Of a stretch of DNA of 64,000 nucleotides, positions 1-10,629 are shown in pieces. The position numbers were made by a program, and so were the translations under genes. Position 1 is the stretch's first letter. Each line of letters begins with the position of its first letter. Under the pieces are notes generated by a model that was not told the DNA's origin, searched no databases, and saw only the letters and a list, made by a program, of their open reading frames with translations. Source of the stretch: Oscillospiraceae bacterium (GTDB lineage Bacteria; Bacillota; Clostridia; Oscillospirales; CAG-272); the NCBI GenBank assembly GCA_015063535.1, contig SVTY01000004.1, forward strand, positions 1-64,000. Direction: 5' to 3'.

Positions 1-183
1 ATTAAGAATAACAGTATTTCCCAAAATTTAATGTTACAGAACAGCAAGAGCATTTGATAAAAAATGCTTGATTTCTGCGATAGTATTTGGGGATATACGT
101 TGTATTCGGTAATAATTTGGAATTTTTTGGCGGCGAAAAATTGATACAAATATAAGAAGGAAGCGGAGAGAAAGGAGGATTTT

Positions 184-1920
184 ATGAAAATACGAATTTT
201 TTGTTTGCTGCTCGGGTGCTTGTTGTTGATGACGGGATGCGCAAGGACTCCTTCGGAGGAATTCTTCGCAACAGAGTCGGTTAGCGGTGAAAGCAAGGCG
301 TCCGAAAGTGATGTGTCTACGACTGAGGCTGTGGAGAAAAGCCAGGACATCATGCTGGTGAAAGGGGGGGACGCGCAATTCATTGTTATTTGTGAGGAGA
401 AGGATGCAACAGATGCTGCCGAATCCTTGGTGAAAGGATTGAATTTTAAGACCGGGGCAACATTTCTTCTTCGACGGTATATTATTCCGGAAGAGACATT
501 GAAAAAGATTTATGTAGGCGTATCCTACAATGAGGTCATGAATCCCGAAACACCAAAGCTCTACGGTACTTACGGTGTATTCGAAAAAGACGGAGATCTT
601 TATATTTGCGCAGACAACATGAACGACTTGACGGTTTGTGTGACGAATTTTTTAGCATCGATTTCCACAGATATGGTGGTTAAGGATGCGAATGGAAAAA
701 ACGAACTGATGCTTTCCGATGAGATGCTTTTTCTCAAAGAACCGCAGGTGAGCAAGGATATGGGAACATTGCTTGGCGCTTCCTTTGGCGATTACCGTAT
801 TGTCATTCCCGAGGGGGCAACACCGACAGAACGATATTATGCCCAGACCATCATGGAGTATATTCGAGGGTGGGTTTATATGGAGATTGCCGTAGTATCC
901 GATGCCGCAGCTCCTGCTGAGCGAGAGATTGTGATTGGAAATACGGCGAGAACGGGCAGCTCTGATTTTTACGAAAGCGATCCCGATCCGTACAGCTATG
1001 CGATAAAAAGTAGTGGTGATGATCTGTATATTGGATATACCGATACCTACTGTCTTGTGGAGGCTGTTTCGAAATTCAGAGAACTCAGGATGAGCGATAA
1101 TGACAGCGTGAGCATAGAGGGAAGCCTGATTGACGACGTGCGACTGCAAAGAGAGCAAGCGAATGACGTTCGTATCGTTACCGCCAATGTCCTAACGATG
1201 ACGTATTGTGAAGTGGACGATCCCTTCTACATATTCTACGAAGCACGGATGGAATTAACGGCAAAGTATTTCAACATGCTTGATGCCGATTTCATCGGTG
1301 CGCAGGAATGTCAGCCTGTCATGCAGGAGGCGATCGATCCCTATTTGGATGAGAAATATGCTTGGGTGGACATTGATATTTCCCAATCCTCGAATAGTGC
1401 TTATTTGCCCGTGCTGTATAATGCAGAGAAATGGCAAGTAGAGGCAAGCGGAGCTGATCAACGTTCTTCGAGTAACGTTGGCAATTGTTGGAGCTATGTG
1501 TGGGTGACGTTCTCTCGCATTGATAATCCGAGCGAGACATATACCCTGATGAATTTGCACTATGTTCCGTTGGAATACACCGGGCGAAGTGCCAATCATG
1601 CCGCATCTCGAGTCCCGCTTGCCGAAGAGGTCAATGCCGCTATTAAAGCAAAGCTTCAAGAAAATCAGACCGCTCCCGTTTTTGTGACGGGTGACTACAA
1701 TTGTCAACCGGGTGGCGATGTTTATGAGGCTCAGATCAGTGGCATTACGATGGATTCGACCTATCATTTGACAACAGATAACAATTCCGGTAATAGCATT
1801 GATAATATTTGCGTGACGACAAATCTTGTTGATGTGATTGCTCATCGAGTGAATAAGGATGCCAATCGCCCATTCATGTCCGACCATGCGTACCATTATG
1901 CCGATGTTCGGCTAAAATAA
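184..1920 (+). CDS. Secreted lipoprotein with C-terminal endonuclease/exonuclease/phosphatase-like domain
   Basis: Lipobox LLLMTGC; C-terminal GAQECQP, VTGDYNCQP and SDHAYH motifs typical of the EEP fold. Confidence 0.75.
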   Translation: MKIRIFCLLLGCLLLMTGCARTPSEEFFATESVSGESKASESDVSTTEAVEKSQDIMLVKGGDAQFIVICEEKDATDAAESLVKGLNFKTGATFLLRRYIIPEETLKKIYVGVSYNEVMNPETPKLYGTYGVFEKDGDLYICADNMNDLTVCVTNFLASISTDMVVKDANGKNELMLSDEMLFLKEPQVSKDMGTLLGASFGDYRIVIPEGATPTERYYAQTIMEYIRGWVYMEIAVVSDAAAPAEREIVIGNTARTGSSDFYESDPDPYSYAIKSSGDDLYIGYTDTYCLVEAVSKFRELRMSDNDSVSIEGSLIDDVRLQREQANDVRIVTANVLTMTYCEVDDPFYIFYEARMELTAKYFNMLDADFIGAQECQPVMQEAIDPYLDEKYAWVDIDISQSSNSAYLPVLYNAEKWQVEASGADQRSSSNVGNCWSYVWVTFSRIDNPSETYTLMNLHYVPLEYTGRSANHAASRVPLAEEVNAAIKAKLQENQTAPVFVTGDYNCQPGGDVYEAQISGITMDSTYHLTTDNNSGNSIDNICVTTNLVDVIAHRVNKDANRPFMSDHAYHYADVRLK

Positions 1921-2080
1921 TTTTTGATTTCTTACCCGCAAGGGGAGAAAAACAAGTGACAGATTTATCCAGGATCGACGTGGAAACACGAAAGGAAGGC
2001 TCGAGAAAAGGATAAAGAAGCTCTTGAGTTTATAAAAACGGAAAAATAATTGAAAAATTATCGAATGTAAGGAGTTTTTT

Positions 2081-3658
2081 ATGAAAAATTTCAAAAGACT
2101 ATTGTGTCTTTGCCTTGCTTTGCTGATGCTCTTGCCTGTGTTGGTTGCATGTAAGAAGGATCAACCCCAAAGCGATGGCGGAGAAACTGCCGCTCCCGGT
2201 GTCGCTTCTACAGATGTAGCTCCGATTGCAACCGATTCGGTGGGAACGGAAGAGGTTTGGGAGACCGACGAGAAAGGATATGTGAAGGACAGTCTCGATG
2301 GTGTCGACCTGGAGGGAAAGGAAATTCGTATTCTTTGTGGAAATCACGATGGTGATCTTGAATTTCATCTGGATGCCACAGAGGTGAAGACTGCGGTTGA
2401 TACGGCACTTTTTACTCGGAATATGACGGTAGAATCCCGATTGAAATGTAAGCTTGTATGGATCGACCAGTATACTTTTTTTGAGGATACCGAGTATCCT
2501 GCCAAAGCGCAAGAATTGAGCACCACCGGAGCGGTGGATATATTCGGTGCATATTCCTTGAATTTGAGCACAATGATGTTGCAGGGACTTCTTGCTGATA
2601 TGAAAAAATCGACAACCCTAGAGTTGGAGAAGCCCTACTGGAATCAAAAAGCAAACAAGAGTTGTACGATCTACGATAAGATGTATTTTACGGCAGGAGA
2701 TATTTCTCTTTCTACGTTGCAGGACTCTTTCGTGCTTTCTTTCAACAAGGAACTGGCAGAGGCTGAGAACATTGATGAGTACGTAGAGAATACATTTGGT
2801 TATGAGAGTATGTACGACATGGTTTACGAGGGCGTTTGGACGATCGATGCCATGATCAACATTGCGAAGTTGATCACAGTCGATTCGGACGGACTCAAGA
2901 ACGATGGAGATTCCTTCGGATATGCGGCTTACGTAATCGGAACTGACGGATTTTATACCGGTGCCGGGTTGAAGCAGCTTGAGACCGCTGCTGACGGCTC
3001 GATCGTAATTTCGGATGACATGTTTTCCGAACAAACGGGAGATTTTTGCCGTAAGATCACTGATTTCCTGAGAACCCCCTCTGCATGCGTCTCTGATTCC
3101 ATCGGAGCAGGCTCCAACCACACGCTGCCAGAAATTTCTTGGAGAAACGGAAAGGTGCTGTTCTTCAACCTTGACGTGAATTACGCAATTAGCTACACAA
3201 AGGACACTCAATTTGGCTTTGAAACGGGTATCCTTCCCATGCCGAAATATGATGAAAATCAGTCCGAGTATTTCACGACTTTCGGCTTTACCGCTTGTCT
3301 GTGGGGGCTGGCTCGCAACAGCTCGAGCGAATATGAAGATATCTGTGCTGCCTTTGAGTGCCTGGCATCCGAAGGCTACCGTACTCTTACCCCTGTCTAC
3401 TTCGATACCGTTGCGGTGGGCAGACAGGATTCTTACGATGATCACAAAATGCTGTATATCATCCGCGAGGCAATTGACGTAGAACCCGGACGAGTCATGG
3501 CGCTGGCATTCAACCAAAACACATGGATGTGTTGGAGAATTTCCATGAGAGCTCGTCAAGAGTATATCGACGAAGCGAATGCATGCAAGCAATCTTTGAA
3601 TGAGCAGGCGATGGCTCTGAATGCATTGGTGCAACAGATGGAAAAAATTTATTCCTGA
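2081..3658 (+). CDS. Extracellular solute-binding lipoprotein (ABC family 1-like)
   Basis: Lipobox LLPVLVAC; length and composition of family 1 SBPs; no permease genes adjacent. Confidence 0.65.
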   Translation: MKNFKRLLCLCLALLMLLPVLVACKKDQPQSDGGETAAPGVASTDVAPIATDSVGTEEVWETDEKGYVKDSLDGVDLEGKEIRILCGNHDGDLEFHLDATEVKTAVDTALFTRNMTVESRLKCKLVWIDQYTFFEDTEYPAKAQELSTTGAVDIFGAYSLNLSTMMLQGLLADMKKSTTLELEKPYWNQKANKSCTIYDKMYFTAGDISLSTLQDSFVLSFNKELAEAENIDEYVENTFGYESMYDMVYEGVWTIDAMINIAKLITVDSDGLKNDGDSFGYAAYVIGTDGFYTGAGLKQLETAADGSIVISDDMFSEQTGDFCRKITDFLRTPSACVSDSIGAGSNHTLPEISWRNGKVLFFNLDVNYAISYTKDTQFGFETGILPMPKYDENQSEYFTTFGFTACLWGLARNSSSEYEDICAAFECLASEGYRTLTPVYFDTVAVGRQDSYDDHKMLYIIREAIDVEPGRVMALAFNQNTWMCWRISMRARQEYIDEANACKQSLNEQAMALNALVQQMEKIYS

Positions 3659-3837
3659 TCTGTTCGTCGGAACGCTCGTATTTGACCAAATTTTTTGTGT
3701 ATTTGATCCCGTAATGTGGGGAATGATTAAGATTCATTTAAGAGAGTCGAGAGCGAATGGCAAGGTTGAAGCCTTCCTCAACCAAATCTTCTTTCTCGTC
3801 TCTCTATTTGAAAAATAAATAAGGAGAATATTTTTTT

Positions 3838-6138
3838 ATGAAAAAGAAATTGCTATCTCTTGTTTTGACCCTTTGTATGCTCTGCTCCTCTTGTGTGGTG
3901 TTGGGAACGACGGCATTTGCCGCTGCGAGCACTCCTACGGCGGATGACGGAGCTTTGACAGCAGAGGCGCTTACTTTTGCCGATACGCAAGGAGAGGGAA
4001 CGATCAACATCAACGGCGCAACGGACTGGGCAAAGTTTGTCGAGGCTGCCCAAACGCTTGATTTTGCAGGCGTTGTTATCAAGCTGAATGCTGATATTAC
4101 CTATAACGAGGGTATGACGGCAACGGAAATTACTGCTGCAACCGATACTTCGGGCTACACGAAATGGACCTCGATTCCTAAGTTTTCCGGTACCTTTGAC
4201 GGTGGAGAGCATACGATCAGCGGATTGTATGTTCTTGGTGATGGCTTTATCTCTGATTTGATGGGCGGAGCAACCGTTCAAAACGTGACGTTCAGTAACT
4301 GTTATGTAAAAGATGTACCAAGTACTGTGCTTTGGAACTGCGGTCTTGTTGCCGCTCGGGCTACCGGTTCTGCCGGACAAACCGTTACTTTGTCGCATGT
4401 TACCGTAGAATCCTCTTCGGTATCCTCTGACCAGTGGTCAGCTTCGGGAATGATTGGCGAGGTTTGCTACGTTTCCGTAAATGCTGAATATTGTACAAAC
4501 GGAGCCAACGTCTCCAATACGCAAACCGTAAACAAAACGGCACATTCGGCAGGTATTGTCTGCGGTGGCGCTAATGCCGGACCGATCACCTTGGATCACT
4601 GTATTAATACGGGAACCATTTCCTCGGTTTCAACCAGAAACTGGGCGAATCAAAGCAGCGGCGGCTTGGTTGCTTATGCGAAAACAACTGTGCTGATTAC
4701 GAACTCTGAAAACAGAGGAGAGATTGCGAACGGAAGCATGGTAGGCGGTATCATCGGATCCATTCATGCCGGTTCCCTGACACTGCGCAACACGGGCAAT
4801 AGCGGAAAGGTCAATTGCTCCTCGTACTATGCCGGAGGTATGATAGCGTATGCTTATGCTCCCGTGACCTTTGAGAATGCTTGGAATGCCGGTCAGGTTA
4901 ACGGAGCATATTTCACCGGAGGATTTGGGGGACAGATGGATATGGCTGTAACCGTAACGAATTCGGTGAATTCGGGTACCGTTAACTCCAACGACTCTGC
5001 CGGCGGTTTCGGCGGACTCGTGAATTCAACGACGGAAAAGGTGACGCTTGAAAATGTTGTAAACTCGGGAGCCATTCAGTCGCGTTTAGGCAACGTTGGC
5101 GGATTGGTCGGTAACGTCAAAGCAAACGACAATGTTTCGGTGAAGAAAGCATTGAATACAGGAACGCTTACCGGCTTGGCCAGTTCTGCTGCCGTAGGAG
5201 GGCTTCTCGGAGGCTTCGTCGGCTCCAAAGCGCACTTGGAGGAGTGTATCTCGGTTGGAACCTTACAAGAAAATCTGGGAGCAGGAGGCGGTGCGTTCAT
5301 CGGTTCGTCGCTTCCGTCTGCCGCATCGACAGAGAAATATATCCTTCTGAAGAACTGCTACTATTTGAAGGATATGTTCGAAAACGGATCCGGTGTTCCC
5401 CAGGAGAACAGCTCCTTTGCCATCGGTGTTACGGATAACGCCACCAATGTGAACTATATCCGTGCCGAATACACGGCAAAGAACTGCGAGCAGATGATTG
5501 TCGGAACCGGTGAGGCGGCTACTCTTTCTGTCATTCAGACTTTAAATACCGTATTTACGGACGGTACAACGGGTGCAATGCTCAGCTCGATCGAGGAGCT
5601 GAGTGGCTTGACCGGCGTAGCATTCCTGCAAAAGGCAGGTTATGACTTTACAAACGATTGGTACGTGACCAACAACATGCCCGTTCCTACCAAGCTTGCC
5701 TTGGAGAAGAGTGCAGTTGATACTACGGATGTTGCCTACAAGGGCTATCAGACCAAGATCGAGGCAGGCAATACCGAGACGTTCGGTATTCGCTTGGTTG
5801 CCGGTCTGAATGGTGTTGATTACGCCGATATGGGCTATGAGCTTGCTTTCATTGAAGCCAATGTAGTCCGAGTTCTGGAAGCTAAGAAGACCACGACGGT
5901 ATATGGACAGCTCAACACCTACACCAATGAGGGTACTTTGAGTGATCCTGTTAAGGCAAGCGATTGCGGATGTACCTATCTGTCTGCTATCACGGTTTCG
6001 GATATTCCCAATACCGCATCGGCAGTGAGCCTCGTGATCAAGCCTTTCGTGACCAACGTGGACGGTTCCGTTACTTACGGTACGGCAATCGTGTTGGAGA
6101 TCGTAAACGGTGCTGTTGTGGCACAGCGTACGCTGTAA
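3838..6138 (+). CDS. Secreted repeat protein, GLUG-like / beta-helix repeats with C-terminal surface domain
   Basis: Signal peptide; repeated GG(L/F)(V/G)...N..NSG.V units. Confidence 0.7.
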   Translation: MKKKLLSLVLTLCMLCSSCVVLGTTAFAAASTPTADDGALTAEALTFADTQGEGTININGATDWAKFVEAAQTLDFAGVVIKLNADITYNEGMTATEITAATDTSGYTKWTSIPKFSGTFDGGEHTISGLYVLGDGFISDLMGGATVQNVTFSNCYVKDVPSTVLWNCGLVAARATGSAGQTVTLSHVTVESSSVSSDQWSASGMIGEVCYVSVNAEYCTNGANVSNTQTVNKTAHSAGIVCGGANAGPITLDHCINTGTISSVSTRNWANQSSGGLVAYAKTTVLITNSENRGEIANGSMVGGIIGSIHAGSLTLRNTGNSGKVNCSSYYAGGMIAYAYAPVTFENAWNAGQVNGAYFTGGFGGQMDMAVTVTNSVNSGTVNSNDSAGGFGGLVNSTTEKVTLENVVNSGAIQSRLGNVGGLVGNVKANDNVSVKKALNTGTLTGLASSAAVGGLLGGFVGSKAHLEECISVGTLQENLGAGGGAFIGSSLPSAASTEKYILLKNCYYLKDMFENGSGVPQENSSFAIGVTDNATNVNYIRAEYTAKNCEQMIVGTGEAATLSVIQTLNTVFTDGTTGAMLSSIEELSGLTGVAFLQKAGYDFTNDWYVTNNMPVPTKLALEKSAVDTTDVAYKGYQTKIEAGNTETFGIRLVAGLNGVDYADMGYELAFIEANVVRVLEAKKTTTVYGQLNTYTNEGTLSDPVKASDCGCTYLSAITVSDIPNTASAVSLVIKPFVTNVDGSVTYGTAIVLEIVNGAVVAQRTL

Positions 6139-6151
6139 GGAGGGATGAATG

Positions 6152-6304
6152 ATGAAAGCTTATCAATCTCCCCTTGCTACGCTGTTGACCTTGGCAAAAG
6201 AGGATATTTTGAATGTCAGCGGTGAAATGCCGAAGCTGAACTCTATTTTGGCTGAGGGTGACTCTTCGGAAATCTTTGGAGGCTTCAACGCATATCCGTG
6301 GTGA
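6152..6304 (+). CDS. Small protein (50 aa) MKAYQSPLATLLTLAKEDILNVSGEMPKLNSILAEGDSSEIFGGFNAYPW
   Basis: ATG 12 nt after the stop of the surface protein, preceded by aaggaggg; absent from the supplied ORF list. Confidence 0.6.
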   Translation: MKAYQSPLATLLTLAKEDILNVSGEMPKLNSILAEGDSSEIFGGFNAYPW

Positions 6305-6353
6305 TCAAGACGAGCTTCTTTGTCAAGACCAATCAACGAAAGGAACTAAGTCT

Positions 6354-7547
6354 ATGTTGAAAAAAATTCTTTGTATGACGCTGGTTTCTCTGTTGCTTCT
6401 CGCAAGCTTTACGGCTTGCGGGAAGGATGCAGAGGAGCCTGTCGCCACCGATGATACGGCGGTGACTACCGATGAGCCGCAACAGACTCCCCTTGACGAA
6501 ACTCCCGAACAACCCGAGGATGGGAAAACGGAAGAAGAAGGAGAGCAGAAAGAAGAGGAGACCGAGCTAGAGAACGGCACTGTTCTGCTTAATGCTTCGA
6601 CCAAGGGGATCAAGCTGATTGGCGGACGGCGTATTGCTTCCGATTCCTACATTGCCTGCGACTATTACCGTTCGGGTATTGAGTTCGTTCTCCATAATGC
6701 GGGTCTTGCCGTGACGATTCATGCGAAGACCTCTGCCCCCATTCGTTTTGAGGTCTATGTGGACGGTACTTTGAAGCAGTCCATAAACGGAGCCAACTTC
6801 TTTGAGGTGAACGGCGAGGGCATGATCAGCCTGGCGGGAGTGAGCGGCGGAATGCACACCATCCGTGTCGTCCGTATCACCGGACAAGAGGCGGGAACTG
6901 CAGAGCTGACTGCTGTGACCTATTCCGGTGTTTTGAGCACCACGGCTCCTGCCAACGAGGATCTGTACGTCGAATTTGTAGGTAACTCCGCAATTTCTTC
7001 TTATGCTACATCTGTGGTGGCAGAGCTTGATGCTGATTATTCGATCCTGTCGGCTTCCGATTATGCAATCGGTGGTCAGACGGATATGAGCACCGTTTAC
7101 GGTCTGGCTTCTCCCGAAAGAAGCGAGACGACAGCGCATGATTTTGCCCGCAAGGCAGATATCGTCGTGCTGGATCTTCGCTCTGTTGCGAATACCGTAA
7201 ATGCCGATGCGTTTACCGAGGCATATGAGACCTTGCTGGAAACCGTTCGCACAAAGAACGGCTCTGATGTCAAGATCATCTGTATCTACAATAATACGGA
7301 TGGCGAGTATGCAACAGCGATTGCCGCTGCTTGCAAGGCTCTTGGCGGACAAGAGAATGCAGGAATCTATACCTGTCGGATGGAAAGTGGTTCTGACGGT
7401 CAAATGAGCGCTGACGAGTATAGTGCATTTGCCCAGACTCTTACTACCGTGATCGGTCATGCGCTGGATGGTTTGATTACCGAGCTGGATACCGAGACAA
7501 ACGGTGACGGCTTGAACGTTTCTTATAACGATTTTACGGTTTTGTAA
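6354..7547 (+). CDS. Lipoprotein with CE2/SGNH-esterase-like architecture, possibly catalytically degenerate
   Basis: Lipobox LLLASFTAC; jelly-roll-like N-part, then VEFVGNSAISSY and DGQMSADEY resembling SGNH blocks I and V. Confidence 0.5.
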   Translation: MLKKILCMTLVSLLLLASFTACGKDAEEPVATDDTAVTTDEPQQTPLDETPEQPEDGKTEEEGEQKEEETELENGTVLLNASTKGIKLIGGRRIASDSYIACDYYRSGIEFVLHNAGLAVTIHAKTSAPIRFEVYVDGTLKQSINGANFFEVNGEGMISLAGVSGGMHTIRVVRITGQEAGTAELTAVTYSGVLSTTAPANEDLYVEFVGNSAISSYATSVVAELDADYSILSASDYAIGGQTDMSTVYGLASPERSETTAHDFARKADIVVLDLRSVANTVNADAFTEAYETLLETVRTKNGSDVKIICIYNNTDGEYATAIAAACKALGGQENAGIYTCRMESGSDGQMSADEYSAFAQTLTTVIGHALDGLITELDTETNGDGLNVSYNDFTVL

Positions 7548-7629
7548 TTACTTTTTTGGGAAAATCCCCCCTCTTGGCTTATGATGGAAGGCAGTTGGGA
7601 GGGGGGAATATTATAAAGGAGAATAAATT

Positions 7630-8592
7630 ATGAAAATTTTACATGACCTCCATGTTCATAATATTCTATCTTCGTGTTGCGGACAATCGGGCGCAACGAC
7701 GGAGAACTATATCAAACGGGAAATGGAACTGGGTATGAAAGTCTTTGGCCTTGCCAATCACGTTTGGGATGAGAGAGTTCCCACCAGTGATAGGTTTTAT
7801 GAACCACAGACGATCCGTCATGCAGAGGAAGCAAAAACAGCGTTCAAATATGTGCCTCACGACGGCTTGCGTTGCCTGTTTGGTGCTGAGACCGAATACG
7901 ACGGTAACTATGAGTGTCTCGGCATGACGTTAGAGGGAGCAAAGCATTTTGATTATTTGCTCGTTCCTACCAGCCATCAGCACAGACGGGGACGGACGTT
8001 GCCCGATTATCCCGAAGTGATTGAGATGAGAGCCGTTTTTCGTGCCCGTGTACGGGAGGCATGTCCCGAGCTGGCAGAGGAAGAGATCGATATGATGACA
8101 AACACGCTCAAAGAAAGACATTTGATGCGTTATGTTCCTGAATTCAAAACCGATCTTCATCGATTTTTTATCCATCATAATATTCAAAATTTGATTCAAT
8201 TAACGGAAAACGAAACATTCCGACAGATCTGTAAAGCGGTTCCTACCTCAATTGCGCATACTCTTTCCTTTAATTTCAGAGGGAATGATTGCGCTGCTAT
8301 GATTGATGATGATACGCTCAGAGATTGTTTCACGCGTGTAAAAAATGCGGGAGCTTATTTGGAGATCGCAACACAGTCCTTGCGAGCTGCTCAGCCCAAT
8401 CTGAGCCAAAATAACATGATCCGCTATTTTGTGATCGCAAAAGAAGTGGGTTGTCAGTTTACCTTCGGTTCCGATGCGCATAGCTTGGAAAGCCTGTCAG
8501 AAGTTCTCACATACGGTGAGGAAATTGCCAACTTAATCGGTTTGACTAAGAGTGATATTGCGGAGCATGTGCGGGATTCGATTATAGAATAA
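7630..8592 (+). CDS. PHP-domain phosphoesterase (histidinol-phosphatase-like)
   Basis: N-terminal HDLHVHN, GLANHVWDE and C-terminal FGSDAHS motifs. Confidence 0.8.
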   Translation: MKILHDLHVHNILSSCCGQSGATTENYIKREMELGMKVFGLANHVWDERVPTSDRFYEPQTIRHAEEAKTAFKYVPHDGLRCLFGAETEYDGNYECLGMTLEGAKHFDYLLVPTSHQHRRGRTLPDYPEVIEMRAVFRARVREACPELAEEEIDMMTNTLKERHLMRYVPEFKTDLHRFFIHHNIQNLIQLTENETFRQICKAVPTSIAHTLSFNFRGNDCAAMIDDDTLRDCFTRVKNAGAYLEIATQSLRAAQPNLSQNNMIRYFVIAKEVGCQFTFGSDAHSLESLSEVLTYGEEIANLIGLTKSDIAEHVRDSIIE

Positions 8593-8725
8593 CGATCTGT
8601 ATGCTGATCGCGTGCGTACAGCTATTTGTGGCTTTTTTGTGTGAGTTTTTTACTAACACACAGAGAGATACCTCTTACCGTTTTTAATTCAATGATTTTA
8701 ATAGCCGTTCAATTGGAGGATAATT

Positions 8726-9052
8726 ATGGCATGTGATATTTACTGCGGACGCGCGGATAAGCTTTCTTTTTCTTGTCTGATGAATTTTATAAATCTTTGT
8801 TTCAACACCCTGACTCCTGAGTCTGCGCTTGACAGGCTTCTGCCAAAGTGCTACCGAGATCATTACCGCCCGCAAGATCAGAATTACGTAATTACCGAGG
8901 ACGGTGAGCCGGTTGCCGTTGTGGGTGCGTACGATCATGAGATATGCGTCTGCGGTCGCAAACTCGCCTGCCGGGGAATAGGTAACGTCGGTGAATACTT
9001 AAGTCAAATTTTATCGGCTGAAGATAGTGACTGTTCAAAAAAATGTAGTTAA
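8726..9052 (+). pseudogene. Truncated GNAT-family acetyltransferase
   Basis: LLPKCYRDHYRPQDQNYVITEDGEPVAVVGAYDHEICVCGRKLACRGIGNV matches a GNAT N-half, then breaks off before the acetyl-CoA motif. Confidence 0.5.
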
Positions 9053-9193
9053 TTCGGCTTGACCACATCTTTGACCATCTACGGCTTCGGACTACGTGGA
9101 AACAGTGTTTGCAAGAGCACCCGAAAGCACCGTTTTCGGACTAAAAAGCACCAAAAAGTCAACAAAAGTAGTCGAAAAACGATGGCGTATTTG

Positions 9194-9238
9194 TTCGGGA
9201 CGTAGAGGCCGCAGGTTCGAATCCTGTCACCTCGACCA
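9194..9238 (+). other. 3' half of a tRNA-Pro(CGG) gene (anticodon loop to CCA), 5' half missing
   Basis: TTCGGGA loop, T-arm GCAGGTTCGAATCCTGT, CACCTCG-A-CCA; no complementary CGAGGTG 5' acceptor upstream. Confidence 0.7.
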
Positions 9239-9340
9239 GCGGCAAGTTGCCGCCCCCAATCATCGGGGACGTGCGGCAGTAATCCTTGCCATATACCACG
9301 ACGGCGAAGTTCGGATTTTAACGGTTTCGTCCGACCAAAA

Positions 9341-9377
9341 ACACACCGCAAAGCAATCACTTTGCGGTGTGTTTTTT
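9341..9377 (+). terminator. Intrinsic terminator
   Basis: ACACACCGCAAAG-CAATCA-CTTTGCGGTGTGT followed by a T-run. Confidence 0.85.
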
Positions 9378-9501
9378 ATAAAGAGATTAAGAGCATGGAT
9401 GATGCTTTGAGCGTCAAACGTAAAGTTAAAAATTGAAAATCTGTATATTTTACAATAATATAATAAATATAAATCCAAGCATAAGAAGCAAGGAGAAAAG
9501 G

Positions 9502-9966
9502 ATGATACGACGGGCGGAAAGCAGGGATATTCCTGAAATCGGAAAATTATTGGAGCAGGTAAATCGGGTACACTATGAGGGACGTCCCGATATTTTTAAG
9601 CTCGGACGAAAGTATACCGATGAGGAGCTGGAGGAAATTTTAAAGGATGAGAGCCGTCCGATTCTGGTGTTCGCCGACGAGACGGATCGGGTCTGCGGCT
9701 ATGCGTTTTGTGTGTTTCAACGGCATATGAACAGTCATTTGATGACCGATATCCGTACACTGTACATTTACGATCTGTGTGTGGATGAGACGGTGCGGGG
9801 CAATCGGATCGGACGGACGCTGTATGAGGCGGTGGTCGCCTTCGCACGGGAGAGCGGCTGCTATAATCTGACCTTGAATGTTTGGTCCTGCAACGAGGGA
9901 GCACTTCGTTTTTATGAGGCGTGTGGGCTGGTGCCGCAAAAGATCGGGATGGAGCTGATCTTATAA
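9502..9966 (+). CDS. GNAT family N-acetyltransferase
   Basis: RBS aggag; RGNRIGRTLYEAVVAFARESGC acetyl-CoA motif. Confidence 0.85.
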   Translation: MIRRAESRDIPEIGKLLEQVNRVHYEGRPDIFKLGRKYTDEELEEILKDESRPILVFADETDRVCGYAFCVFQRHMNSHLMTDIRTLYIYDLCVDETVRGNRIGRTLYEAVVAFARESGCYNLTLNVWSCNEGALRFYEACGLVPQKIGMELIL

Positions 9967-10074
9967 GGGGCTTTTACCGTTCTCTCCCTGTTTCTCTCTT
10001 TTCTTCCGGGTATAAGTCGGATTCGGTTGTAATACAATGGAATCAGATTCAGGAAGGAACGGAGGACGATAGAA

Positions 10075-10629
10075 ATGCGGGAGCGGGATACAAAAACAGG
10101 AAGATATTGTGTAGAGGGAACCGAGGTGCTGCGGTATCGGATTTCTTTTCCGAATTGGGAGGAGAAGGGGATGCCTGCCGATTTCTACCGAAGGATCGCA
10201 ACCGATACGCTGACCTTTTGTCAAGGTGCGTTGCGGGCGTATGCCGAAGGAGAGTATGAGAGATCGGAGGCAACCGACAAGCGTTTTCGGTTTCCCTCTT
10301 TTTTGTATACCTTGGTCGGGGAAGTGACGTATCGGGAGGAAGGGCTGCTTTCGATCCGTTTGGAGGCGATCCTGCGGCGGCGGGGAGAGGCGGCGCCGTG
10401 CGAGCGTCGTTGGGATGCGCATACATGGCAGCTTGGGAAGGAAGGGACGGTTTTGCTTCCGCCCGAACAGGCGGCACAGGCATTGGGCGGAATCTCGCTG
10501 ACGGCAAGACAGAGACGGCAGGCGGCAGGCGTGATCCGAGAGGCGGAGGCGATCGTTCTTTATACCGATCGGGAGCGGTTGGTTTTATCTGATGGGACAA
10601 AAATACCCGAGCCGAGAGGAAAAAAGTAG
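10075..10629 (+). CDS. Hypothetical protein upstream of V-ATPase operon
   Basis: ORF with consistent coding character. Confidence 0.5.
   Translation: MRERDTKTGRYCVEGTEVLRYRISFPNWEEKGMPADFYRRIATDTLTFCQGALRAYAEGEYERSEATDKRFRFPSFLYTLVGEVTYREEGLLSIRLEAILRRRGEAAPCERRWDAHTWQLGKEGTVLLPPEQAAQALGGISLTARQRRQAAGVIREAEAIVLYTDRERLVLSDGTKIPEPRGKK

Noticed and set aside
7560-7610. Possible riboswitch upstream of the PHP gene
   Set aside because: Only a simple CCCCCCTC/GAGGGGGG hairpin is evident; no conserved riboswitch core recognised.
9079-9360. ORFs on both strands around the tRNA-Pro fragment (GDRIRTCGLYVPN / GRRGRRFESCHLDQR)
   Set aside because: Classic spurious translations of tRNA T-arm sequence.
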